DNA from: Candidatus Nomurabacteria bacterium
Lineage (GTDB): Bacteria; Patescibacteriota; Saccharimonadia; Saccharimonadales; Saccharimonadaceae
Assembly: GCA_020631935.1 (NCBI GenBank)
Contig: JACKGP010000004.1
Location: forward strand, 23,236-87,235
Reading direction: 5' to 3'
Length of the DNA: 64,000 nucleotides
Part shown: piece by piece, positions 51,845 through 59,779 of the stretch
How positions within the stretch are numbered: the first letter of the stretch is position 1
How the letters are laid out: every line of letters begins with the position of its first letter
Made by a program: the position numbers and the translations under genes
The notes under the pieces: model-generated
Database searches by the model: none
What the model was told of the DNA's origin: nothing
What the model saw: only the letters and a program-made list of their open reading frames with translations

Positions 51845-53113
51845 ATGCCAGCTTCATTTAGCGTATTACTCGGAAAGTCTGTAAAAAAAATAGCTGCTCT
51901 TCGCGGTGGCGGATCTGCGCTACCTGGGCTTTTTGTCGAGAAAATAAATCCAAGCTTCATAAAGAACACCCTAGCCCAGCTACCCCAGGGTGTAGTCGTG
52001 GTTAGTGGCACGAACGGAAAAACTACGACCACCAAGATGGTTGTCGAGCTACTCGAAAGTCAGGGCCTGAAGGTATTTACTAACCGCACTGGCAGCAATT
52101 TTACTAGAGGTATTGCCGCCGCACTGCTGAGTGAAATTGACATAAGGGGCAAGCTAGATACCGACATAGCTGTACTAGAACTAGACGAAGCCCATGCTAT
52201 CCATTTTGTACGTGCCGTAAAGCCCCGCTATAGCCTATTGCTGAACGTGATGCGCGATCAACTCGATCGTTTTGGCGAAATTGACACCACCGCAAAGCTC
52301 CTGCAGACTGTTGCCGAAGCTACCGAGGAAACCGTAGTACTAAACCGAGAAGACCCAAGACTGCTAGCAGTCGGCTCCAGCATAGAATCAAATAAGGTCG
52401 TTTACTTTGGATTATCGGACAACATGAGATCTGAATTCCCTAGCGACGACGATATGCGAAGCGATAAACTATCCAATATCACAGATCGACCGCCAGCTAT
52501 CGCAACATTAGACGACCTAACGGAAGATAGTGCTGTTTTTGACATCAACGGCTCAAAACACGAAACCACCTTGAAACTAGATGGAATATATAACACTTTT
52601 AATGCTGCCGCGGCGATTGCAACCGTTTCGGCAATCTTAAAAGACGAACTAAATATCAACTCCCTTGTAGCACGTCTAGCTACTGTTACACCCGCCTTTG
52701 GACGTGGCGAAATACTGACAATAAATAATCAGCCGTGCGAACTTGTGTTAGTAAAAAACCCAAGCGGATTTAGGCTAGGGCTAAAGTCGTTCAAACCTGA
52801 TGACTACTCGACAATGATTGCCATAAACGATAACTACGCAGACGGTCGAGACATGAGCTGGCTATGGGATGTTGATTTCGATAGCCTGAAACATGAAGGA
52901 GTATCTATGGTTAGCGGAATTCGAGCCTATGATATGGCGTTGCGACTTCAGTATGAAGAGGTAGAGATTGGTGAAGTCATACCTAGTCTAAAGCAAGCTC
53001 TTGAATCCTTCTTGCAAAGCGATAAGCCAAAACGCATTTACTGTAGCTACACAGCTATGCTGGCGCTGCGACGCGAGCTAGGAAAAATAACAGAAGTAGA
53101 GGCTGTAAAATGA
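51845..53113 (+). CDS. murT: Lipid II isoglutaminyl synthase, MurT ligase subunit
   Basis: MurT works with GatD to amidate D-Glu in the stem peptide of lipid II. Mur-ligase features: ATP loop SGTNGKTTTTKM, LELDEAHA, NVMRDQLDRFGE, the DGIYNTFNAAAA start of the C-terminal domain, and the Asp in GRDMSWLWDVDF that belongs to the catalytic triad shared with GatD. The zinc ribbon of the staphylococcal protein is missing: only two cysteines exist and neither lies in that region. TATAAT lies 8 nt before the ATG. The stop overlaps gatD (ATGA). Confidence 0.92.
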   Translation: MPASFSVLLGKSVKKIAALRGGGSALPGLFVEKINPSFIKNTLAQLPQGVVVVSGTNGKTTTTKMVVELLESQGLKVFTNRTGSNFTRGIAAALLSEIDIRGKLDTDIAVLELDEAHAIHFVRAVKPRYSLLLNVMRDQLDRFGEIDTTAKLLQTVAEATEETVVLNREDPRLLAVGSSIESNKVVYFGLSDNMRSEFPSDDDMRSDKLSNITDRPPAIATLDDLTEDSAVFDINGSKHETTLKLDGIYNTFNAAAAIATVSAILKDELNINSLVARLATVTPAFGRGEILTINNQPCELVLVKNPSGFRLGLKSFKPDDYSTMIAINDNYADGRDMSWLWDVDFDSLKHEGVSMVSGIRAYDMALRLQYEEVEIGEVIPSLKQALESFLQSDKPKRIYCSYTAMLALRRELGKITEVEAVK

Positions 53114-53829
53114 ATAAAAAACTACGCATACTGCAGCTCTATCCAAAAGATATGAATATTTACGGCGACTGGGGTAACGTACTCGTATTGAAGAGACGAG
53201 CCGAATGGCATGGATATGAAACCGAAGTCCTAGAACACGACACGGGGGATGACTTCCCTAAAGATATCGACATCGTCGTCGGGGGCGGAGGCCAAGACAG
53301 CGGTCAGGGCAGAATTCAGGATGATCTGCAAAGAGCTGCCCCGGCAATACACAGGCTAGCCGAAAAGGAAGTTCCGATGCTTGTAGTCTGCGGACTATAC
53401 CAAATGTTTGGCAAGCGGTTTATCACTCGACAAGGCCAAGAAATTTTGGGAATTGGTTTGTTTGACATGGAAACTCGGGGCGGAGACGAAAGACTTATTG
53501 GAAATGTCATACTGCAGTCAGATGAATTTGGCGAAATCGTCGGCTATGAAAATCACTCTGGCCTAACCAACCTCTCTAGCTCTGTAAAACCACTGGGGAC
53601 TGTAGTTCGTGGAGCCGGAAATAACCTAAGCGCTGGAAATGAAGGAGCTCGATACAAGAACGTAATTGGCACCTATCTGCACGGACCACTTCTACCAAAA
53701 AATCCCGAAATTGCCGACTGGATACTCGAAAAAGCCTGCTCAAAAAAATTTGGAGACTTCACGTCTACGGTTATAGACGATAGATTAGCAGATAGCGCTA
53801 GAGAGATAGCCAAAACCCGTCCGCGCTAA
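53110..53829 (+). CDS. gatD: Lipid II isoglutaminyl synthase, GatD glutaminase subunit
   Basis: GatD takes ammonia from glutamine for MurT. Class I glutaminase features: nucleophile C94 in LVVCGLYQMFG and histidine H191 in GTYLHGPLL; the start LRILQLYPKDMNIYGDWGN matches CobB/CobQ-like amidotransferases. Length (239 aa) is normal. It overlaps murT by 4 nt. This module is typical of Gram-positive walls, so the cell probably has amidated, meso-DAP or lysine peptidoglycan of that type. Confidence 0.94.
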   Translation: MNKKLRILQLYPKDMNIYGDWGNVLVLKRRAEWHGYETEVLEHDTGDDFPKDIDIVVGGGGQDSGQGRIQDDLQRAAPAIHRLAEKEVPMLVVCGLYQMFGKRFITRQGQEILGIGLFDMETRGGDERLIGNVILQSDEFGEIVGYENHSGLTNLSSSVKPLGTVVRGAGNNLSAGNEGARYKNVIGTYLHGPLLPKNPEIADWILEKACSKKFGDFTSTVIDDRLADSAREIAKTRPR

Positions 53830-53831
53830 AA

Positions 53832-54296
53832 CTATTTCATCAGTGTCTTTAGGTCTTTGGCTACTTGATCACCATGATTCAGCGGCGTAACACGACCATA
53901 AACTTTTCGTATCGTGCCATTTTTATCAATTAAAAAGGTTTTACGCTGCACGCCAAGCCTGCCAAACATTTTTGAGCCCCATGCGCCATAAGCTTCAATT
54001 ACCCTGCCCTCTGGATCTGACAATAGAGTAAAGTTTAATGAATGTTTTTCCTTAAACTTCGTATGACTAGCTTGATCATCTTTTGAAATACCAACTATAT
54101 TAGCACCAAGCTCCGCTATGTCATTGCGCATATCGCGAAAACTACACGCCTCAACCGTACAGCCCGGCGTGTCGTCTTTAGGGTAGAAATACAAAACCAA
54201 CCAACTGCCGCGATAATCACTCAACTGCCTAGTTTTTCCAGTTTCATCAATAAGACTGAAGTCAGGTGCCTTATAGGGAGGGGTTGGTTTTGGCAT
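53832..54296 (-). CDS. bcp: Thiol peroxidase, BCP/PrxQ type
   Basis: This 154-aa peroxiredoxin reduces hydroperoxides with thioredoxin. The peroxidatic cysteine C46 (KDDTPGCTVEACSFRD) and the resolving C51 five residues later define the BCP type with a disulfide inside one chain. The start MPKPTPPYK is chosen because TATACT lies 6 nt upstream. It shares a 29-bp divergent promoter with the OpgC-like gene. Confidence 0.94.
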   Translation of the reverse strand: MPKPTPPYKAPDFSLIDETGKTRQLSDYRGSWLVLYFYPKDDTPGCTVEACSFRDMRNDIAELGANIVGISKDDQASHTKFKEKHSLNFTLLSDPEGRVIEAYGAWGSKMFGRLGVQRKTFLIDKNGTIRKVYGRVTPLNHGDQVAKDLKTLMK

Positions 54297-54325
54297 ACTA
54301 CAAGTATAGCCTGTATACTGGTAGT
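54297..54325. promoter_or_regulatory. Divergent leaderless promoter in 29 bp
   Basis: Each strand has TATACT exactly 6 nt before its ATG: minus at 54303-54308 for bcp, plus at 54314-54319 for the OpgC-like gene. The flanks are mirror-like (TATACTnGTAGTATGC on both strands). The -35 region of each must lie within the other gene's start. Confidence 0.75.
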
Positions 54326-55447
54326 ATGCAAAAATCATCCGGAACAGTCGCCCGAAGACGCATATTCGAGCTTGATTTACTGCGTGGGTTTTTTATTGCC
54401 GTAATAATAATTAACCATCTCCAGTTTTGGCCAAGTCCGTTTACTGCCCTGACCGGAGAAGGTAGGCTTTGGGTGTCGGCGGCAGAGGGCTTCTTTTTAG
54501 TTTCTGGCTTATTAATTGGATATGTCCGTGGCTACAAGGGAGTCAAGCATTCGTTGACCACCCTAACCAAACTACTATGGAAGCGTGCCGCCATGCTATA
54601 CGTATGGGGAGTTGCCGTAACGCTACTGTTGGTTTACTTCACTCTACTTGCTGGCAACCATGCATTACTACCAAAACTACCAAGCACTGATCAACTATCT
54701 TCTACATCTAGCTTATTGTCCGCAGTAGTGTCGGGGCAGTATTTCTCTGGCTGGATTTATTTCTTGCGCCTATACGCCATTGTACTTCTCGCTACCCCAT
54801 TATTCCTGTATTTAGTACGTCGCAATCAAGACTTAATAGTAATATTGTTGATATCCGTCGCCTACCTAGCTAGCTTCTGGATTCCGGAAGGCGCTCTGCA
54901 GTGGCAAGTATTCTTCTTTGGCGCAGCGCTAATCGGCTATCGTTTAGAGTACATAATAGATTATTTACGAAAACACCGAACTATTCGTAATGTCGTAACA
55001 TACGGTTCAATTGTGCTAACCGCCATAACCATGACAATTAGCTTTTTCTTTACTCATGGATGGAGTTTAGCAACTGACGGCACCGGACTGGATTTAATGA
55101 CCAGAGATGAATTCGTAGCTATAAAAAATACTCTAGACCCCTGGTTTACATTAGCACCCGTACAGATAGGCAGGATTGTTCTAGCTTACCTGTGGCTTGC
55201 TGGCGGATTGTTCTTTATACACACTATAAAAGATTTTATTGTCAGATGGTTCGGGTGGCTACTATTCACATTTGGCGAAAGGTCACTGACCGCCTACATC
55301 ATTCAAGCCCTGCTACTTCCACTGGTCGTGATTGCTATACCTCTAACGGGTGACTGGGTGCTAAACATGCTCATAACCATAGCGGTACTGTTGCTGCATT
55401 GGTATCTTATGCGTCTACCAATTATCGAAAAACACCTACCACGCTAG
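54326..55447 (+). CDS. OpgC/acyltransferase-3-like membrane protein
   Basis: This 373-aa protein has about ten transmembrane helices and begins with the motif IFELDLLRGFFIAVIIINHL, as in OpgC and acyltransferase-3 families that succinylate or acetylate sugars outside the membrane. The helix GWIYFLRLYAIVLLATPLFLYLV fits OpgC. The target could be a surface glycan. The start is residue MQKSS with TATACT 6 nt upstream; a longer frame lies over the promoter. Confidence 0.78.
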   Translation: MQKSSGTVARRRIFELDLLRGFFIAVIIINHLQFWPSPFTALTGEGRLWVSAAEGFFLVSGLLIGYVRGYKGVKHSLTTLTKLLWKRAAMLYVWGVAVTLLLVYFTLLAGNHALLPKLPSTDQLSSTSSLLSAVVSGQYFSGWIYFLRLYAIVLLATPLFLYLVRRNQDLIVILLISVAYLASFWIPEGALQWQVFFFGAALIGYRLEYIIDYLRKHRTIRNVVTYGSIVLTAITMTISFFFTHGWSLATDGTGLDLMTRDEFVAIKNTLDPWFTLAPVQIGRIVLAYLWLAGGLFFIHTIKDFIVRWFGWLLFTFGERSLTAYIIQALLLPLVVIAIPLTGDWVLNMLITIAVLLLHWYLMRLPIIEKHLPR

Positions 55448-55489
55448 TAAAAATCCTAAAAATGCGCTATACTCGTGCAAGGTAAACTC

Positions 55490-55565
55490 CGGGGAGTGGC
55501 GCAGTTGGTAGCGCGCGCGGTTTGGGACCGTGAGGTCGCAGGTTCAAATCCTGTCTCCCCGACCA
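55490..55565 (+). tRNA. tRNA-Pro (TGG), CCA encoded
   Basis: Acceptor CGGGGAG/CTCCCCG, anticodon loop TTTGGGA (TGG), T arm around GGTTCAAATCC, CCA encoded. Confidence 0.97.
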
Positions 55566-55582
55566 AGAAGAATTATCACTTT

Positions 55583-55617
55583 AATCCACCATCATATCGC
55601 ATGGTGGATTTAGTTTT
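55583..55617 (+). terminator. Terminator of tRNA-Pro
   Basis: AATCCACCAT and ATGGTGGATT pair perfectly over 10 bp, with an 8-nt loop, followed by TAGTTTT. Confidence 0.85.
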
Positions 55618-55701
55618 ATAATATACATAGGACTGCCCCTGCGGTGCATATTTTCGATACTACGTCCATATAGCTACGCCTAATTAAAATACGTAGCAGA
55701 G

Positions 55702-56340
55702 TTAGTACCCAAAGAATGAATCAGTTTTTACATTATCCTGCTCAACGCCCCGCTGTCTCAAGAGTCCACGAGTCGCTCTTACGAAACGAGGACTGCCAGA
55801 TATATAGAACAGCTGTCCAGGACTTTCCTGACTAACCAATTCACGAAACTCGTCTGAATTGGTTGGATAAAACGCTTTGGTCGCGTATCGTCTTGTTAGC
55901 TCGCGAAAGCTATGCTCCCCTCCATCAACATGTATAAGCGTTGTCTTTATAGGCAATGATTTACTGTGTGCACTTGCCAGCATCGAACGAAAGGGAGTTA
56001 TGCCTATGCCCTGAGTCAGGAAAACGTAACTATTCCTAGTCCCGCTGAAGGTGAAACCCAAAACTGGCCCAACCAAAAATACTGCATCACCATCTCTCAT
56101 ACTCATTAGCTTCTTTTTATACCGACTACCTGTACTGGTGTGGGTGCTTATGGTAATAAATTCTTCATCCGGTGATGACGATATAGTAAACGGATGTGGG
56201 CGATATAGACCAGCAATAAGAAATAAGCCGTGCTGACCTGCCTTATGAATTAAGTTCTTGGGTCGTCTAAAATAAAAAGTATAGATGTCGTCATTCTCTA
56301 GTTGCTTTTTGACGAACTTTAATCTTTTAATAAAACTCAT
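55702..56340 (-). CDS. FAD/NAD-binding oxidoreductase (ferredoxin reductase-like)
   Basis: This roughly 212-aa protein has the FAD-binding motif RPHPFTISSSP (RxYS-type with Phe), a GDAVFLVGPVLG loop, and the NAD(P) site TQGIGITPFRSML plus the end FYISGSPRFV. No iron-sulfur or extra redox domain is attached. It should move electrons between NAD(P)H and a small carrier. The start MSFIKRL at 56340 is preferred to an upstream ATG that has no better signals. The partner is not in the window. Confidence 0.82.
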   Translation of the reverse strand: MSFIKRLKFVKKQLENDDIYTFYFRRPKNLIHKAGQHGLFLIAGLYRPHPFTISSSPDEEFITISTHTSTGSRYKKKLMSMRDGDAVFLVGPVLGFTFSGTRNSYVFLTQGIGITPFRSMLASAHSKSLPIKTTLIHVDGGEHSFRELTRRYATKAFYPTNSDEFRELVSQESPGQLFYISGSPRFVRATRGLLRQRGVEQDNVKTDSFFGY

Positions 56341-56466
56341 TACAAATATGATACCTTCGCAGAAAATCAATTACTAGAATTGACTTTTAAAGTTAGCTAG
56401 ACGCCTTCTTGTTAATAGCAGCCAGGGGGAAGACACCAGTCCCAAAACTCAGTGGTCGACCAAATA

Positions 56467-56496
56467 AAAAAATAACCCACTAAAAAGTAGGTTATT
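56467..56496 (-). terminator. Terminator of the LysM-like gene
   Basis: On the minus strand AATAACCTACT pairs with AGTGGGTTATT (one mismatch) and is followed by a run of T. It lies 20 nt after the stop at 56516. Confidence 0.75.
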
Positions 56497-56515
56497 TTAT
56501 TATTTACTTAGCTTG

Positions 56516-57046
56516 CTAAAACTGTACGTATGGAACGTAGGTTTCCCATGCAGCCTTATCGGCCGCACTTAGGCCTTGAGCCCACTTTACAGCCTTATCT
56601 ACGTCGGCCTTCTTAAGTGTCACCTTCTGACCAACATCTAGCATTGGAGCGCCAACATCCTGAGATAGTTTAGTCTCAGCAGCGATCCTCTCGGCTGAAG
56701 TTAGTTTATAGCTCATGGCTGAAACAGCCTGACGAGCTAGCATAGTATAGCTCTCGCCCTGGCCAACTGTGTAGGTAATCGCATCTTTACCATCTTCTAG
56801 TTTGGTTTCCGTAGATCCAGTCACCTGCTTTTTGGTATCAGTCTTTTCTGCTACTTTTTTATCAGACTTCTTGGCATCAGTCTTTTCTTTCTCTTTCTTT
56901 TCATCCTTTTTTTCTGTCTTTTCTGCAGCAACATCTGACTTTTTGTCAGTGCTTTTTGACTGTTCGCTCGCATACCAGCCTAGTGAAATTAATGCTAGAA
57001 ACACCAGCACAACTCCAATAACTCGTCCTCGAGATTCTTCGTTCAT
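56516..57046 (-). CDS. Membrane-anchored LysM-like protein
   Basis: This 176-aa protein has an N-terminal transmembrane helix (about 9-26), a very Lys/Glu/Asp-rich linker (about 30-80) and a C-terminal LysM-like domain (about 90-148; ITYTVGQGESYTMLARQAV to VGQKVTLKK). LysM binds glycans such as peptidoglycan, so it may hold the membrane to the wall. AGGAG lies 5 nt before the ATG. The domain assignment is by pattern and moderately sure. Confidence 0.7.
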   Translation of the reverse strand: MNEESRGRVIGVVLVFLALISLGWYASEQSKSTDKKSDVAAEKTEKKDEKKEKEKTDAKKSDKKVAEKTDTKKQVTGSTETKLEDGKDAITYTVGQGESYTMLARQAVSAMSYKLTSAERIAAETKLSQDVGAPMLDVGQKVTLKKADVDKAVKWAQGLSAADKAAWETYVPYVQF

Positions 57047-57117
57047 ACCTTCTCCTACTCTTCCACCCGTTAGTGTAATACAAGTGATATTGTACCATGG
57101 TCTGTTATTATAGTGCT

Positions 57118-57702
57118 ATGGTTAAAATAAAATCATCAACCATACCGAATGTATTCGGAGTATTTGGATACTTTTCCGTGGTTATCCAGTGGGTCTGGAG
57201 CGTGGTTCTTTATGCACCTTATTTTACCAATTCCCAAGCGGCAGATTTATTTATACCCGAAAAATCCTCACAGCCGATAACTACAGTAGCTTCCACAGAG
57301 CCGACACCGACCATAGTGATTGTTTCGGTCATCACAATCAGTGCAGTAATGATGCTGCTAGTGACACTAGCGCTCGTAAGACTACCTAAGCAATTTGGTA
57401 AAGCGATGCAAAAAACGACTCAATCGGTGGCTGAATCAGTGTTGCCAGTAGTTACTCGTCACAAAAAAATTTCCAAAAAGAAAAAATTACTAATTAGTGA
57501 AAAGATTATCAGATTCATAAAGTTACTACTAGCAATATTACCTACGGTAATTTTCCTGGCGCCTCTGCCAATAGAAACCAGTCTTAGATTTGAAACAGCT
57601 ATATTTATCGCTGCTGTATTAGCAATCATATCAATTATTTGGTTTAGCCTGCAGTATATCAGCGCAAAACTATTGCGTATAGACTCCAAAAATATATACT
57701 AA
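57118..57702 (+). CDS. Multi-pass membrane protein, unknown
   Basis: This 194-aa protein has about four transmembrane helices (near 12-32, 66-88, 134-152, 160-180), a polar outside loop, and a Lys-rich cytoplasmic loop (HKKISKKKKLLISEK). I do not recognise it. TATTAT lies 6 nt before the ATG, so the start at 57118 is firm. It converges on rny with a 5-nt gap. Confidence 0.6.
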   Translation: MVKIKSSTIPNVFGVFGYFSVVIQWVWSVVLYAPYFTNSQAADLFIPEKSSQPITTVASTEPTPTIVIVSVITISAVMMLLVTLALVRLPKQFGKAMQKTTQSVAESVLPVVTRHKKISKKKKLLISEKIIRFIKLLLAILPTVIFLAPLPIETSLRFETAIFIAAVLAIISIIWFSLQYISAKLLRIDSKNIY

Positions 57703-57707
57703 TGCTA

Positions 57708-59198
57708 TTACTTGGCAAATTCGATTGCTCGAGTTTCACGAATCACATTCACCTTGATGGTACCTGGATACTGCATAGTGCTTTCAATCTTAGTAGCGAT
57801 ATCGCGCGCTAGCTTAATGCTTGAAAGGTCGTCAATTTTCTCTGGTCGCACAATTACACGTACTTCACGGCCAGCGGAAATTGCGTAAGACTTTTCGATT
57901 CCAGGAAAACTGTTCGCAACATTTTCAAGATCACGCATACGCTCAGCAAAGTTCTCGGCAGAGATGTTTCGAGCGCCAGGCCTTGCAGCCGATACAGCAT
58001 CTACCACGCGAACAACCAAAGCCTCTGGTGTAGTAGCCTCTATATCATCATGGTGGGCCTCGATAGCATGGACCACGTCATCTTTCATGCCATACTTGCG
58101 CGCAAGCTCTGCACCGATGTGATGATGCTTTCCTTCAACTTTGTGAGTAACGGCCTTGCCAACATCATGAAGCAGAGTAGCCACTTTAACCGTCCGAACA
58201 TCAGCACCAACTTCTTCTGCAATCATGCCAGCAATATGAGCCATTTCTGTCGAGTGCATCAATACATTTTGACCATAGCTGGTGCGAAACTTTAGCTCAC
58301 CGAGCAGGCGTAGCATCTCCTTTGGAATACCAACTACGCCAACTTCACGCGCTGCATCTTCACCCGCCCTGACAACTTCTTTTTCAATTTGTTTTTCAGC
58401 TTTGGCAAACACCTCTTCGATACGACCTGGGTGAATTCGGCCGTCTTTCATAAGCATCTCTAGGCCCATTCGCGCCACTTGTCGACGAATTGGATCAAAG
58501 CTTGAAAGAACTACCATACCTGGGGTATCGTCCACCAAAAAATCCACGCCAGTCGCTCGCTGCATAGCCTGAATATTACGGCCCTCCTTGCCGATGATGC
58601 GACCCTTCATTTCATCGTCAGTCAATTTAACGGCTATAACTGTGCGTTCGGCAGTAACCTCAGAGCTCATTCGCTCCATAGCTGCCAGCAGTATGGTTTG
58701 TGCACGATCTTCGGCATCTTCCTTGGCGTCATTTTGCAGTTTATTTACAAGACCTACAAGGTCATTCTTTATATCGCGCTCCGTCATTTGAAGCAGCTTA
58801 TCGGCTGCATCCTTCTTTTTTAAACCAGCAACTTTTTCTAGTTTTTCCTGTTGGCGCTTGCGAATGTCACGGATTTCGTCCTTCAGCTCCTCTACCTCAT
58901 CCTCTGATTTTCGAAGTCTCTCAGCTCTTTTGTCTAGCTCGTCGAGTTTCTTGTCTAGACTGGTCTCACGTTCGGCTAAGCGATCTTCAGTTTTCTTCCA
59001 TTCACGACGACGTTCTTTTTCCGTAGCCAATGCCTCGTCTTTGGCCTTCAAGATAATATCGCTGGCTTTCCGCTCAGCAAGAGCCGTTTCCTTATCTATC
59101 TTGTGTTTTGCACTACTCTGCCTCTGCGTATCGTAAATAACTTTTCCGCCCATTCCAAAAAGTGCCCCGGCGACTGCGGCAATAATTCCCTCTAACAT
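57708..59198 (-). CDS. rny: Ribonuclease Y
   Basis: This 496-aa membrane endoribonuclease starts mRNA decay. It has an N-terminal transmembrane helix (about 3-20), a long coiled coil (about 30-150), a KH domain (MKGRIIGKEGRNIQAMQRATG), and an HD domain with the metal pair in LLHDVGKA plus downstream HHH and EAHHDD. Length is close to the 520 aa of Bacillus. A weak Shine-Dalgarno (AAGGAA) precedes the ATG. Confidence 0.95.
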   Translation of the reverse strand: MLEGIIAAVAGALFGMGGKVIYDTQRQSSAKHKIDKETALAERKASDIILKAKDEALATEKERRREWKKTEDRLAERETSLDKKLDELDKRAERLRKSEDEVEELKDEIRDIRKRQQEKLEKVAGLKKKDAADKLLQMTERDIKNDLVGLVNKLQNDAKEDAEDRAQTILLAAMERMSSEVTAERTVIAVKLTDDEMKGRIIGKEGRNIQAMQRATGVDFLVDDTPGMVVLSSFDPIRRQVARMGLEMLMKDGRIHPGRIEEVFAKAEKQIEKEVVRAGEDAAREVGVVGIPKEMLRLLGELKFRTSYGQNVLMHSTEMAHIAGMIAEEVGADVRTVKVATLLHDVGKAVTHKVEGKHHHIGAELARKYGMKDDVVHAIEAHHDDIEATTPEALVVRVVDAVSAARPGARNISAENFAERMRDLENVANSFPGIEKSYAISAGREVRVIVRPEKIDDLSSIKLARDIATKIESTMQYPGTIKVNVIRETRAIEFAK

Positions 59199-59377
59199 GG
59201 TAGTTCCTTTCTTGTAGCCTCCGGTCGCGTTTTCATCACGAACTAAATATTTATCACGGAAGCTGCTGTTTCATCAAAAAATTGGTTAGCTTTAGTCGTT
59301 GTAATACCGACTAGTACTATTGTAGCCTGAATATACGCGTAACGGCAATGGCATTATATGCCATTTGTGCTAAGAAT

Positions 59378-59764
59378 TTACTTTCGCGGCGTAGTGATGT
59401 TAGCCAGGGAGCCATACTCTGGCATGACTATTCGATCATTCTCACCGCGCTCTAAGCGTTCTATAGAAATCTGTTTCCAGTCTGCACCCGAGGCGCCAAC
59501 GATTGGAATACTCATGCTATCGGCTAGCGTATTCGCAATCGTCAATCCAATCCTTAGTCCAGTAAAACTGCCCGGCCCACTCAACACTCCAATACCTTCT
59601 AGGTCATTTAGCTCAGCGTCATGCCTAGCTAATGCATCTCGCAAATAGCCGAGCAAACCCTTGGCCAATTCTCTTCCCGCATCCCATTCGTAATCAAAAT
59701 GAGTGCCGTCTCTAACTACGACCAGACGACAGATGTGCGTAGATGTATCAAGCAGTATTATCAC
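59378..59764 (-). CDS. tsaB: TsaB-like protein, short form
   Basis: TsaB is a partner of TsaD and TsaE in making t6A37 in tRNA. This 128-aa copy has only the N-terminal lobe (ILLDTSTHICRLVVV, GLLGYLRDALARHD, LSGPGSFTGLRIGL), while usual TsaB has 220-240 aa. The start is GTG with TATTAT 7 nt upstream. The missing C-lobe is common in reduced genomes, but whether it still works with TsaD needs proof. It lies 15 nt after the signal peptidase gene's stop. Confidence 0.82.
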   Translation of the reverse strand: MIILLDTSTHICRLVVVRDGTHFDYEWDAGRELAKGLLGYLRDALARHDAELNDLEGIGVLSGPGSFTGLRIGLTIANTLADSMSIPIVGASGADWKQISIERLERGENDRIVMPEYGSLANITTPRK

Positions 59765-59779
59765 AGTTACTATAATACC

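Noticed and set aside
59347..59365. AATGGCAT/ATGCCATT hairpin after tsaB as a terminator
   Set aside because: It has an 8-bp stem but no T-run on either strand, so support is too weak.
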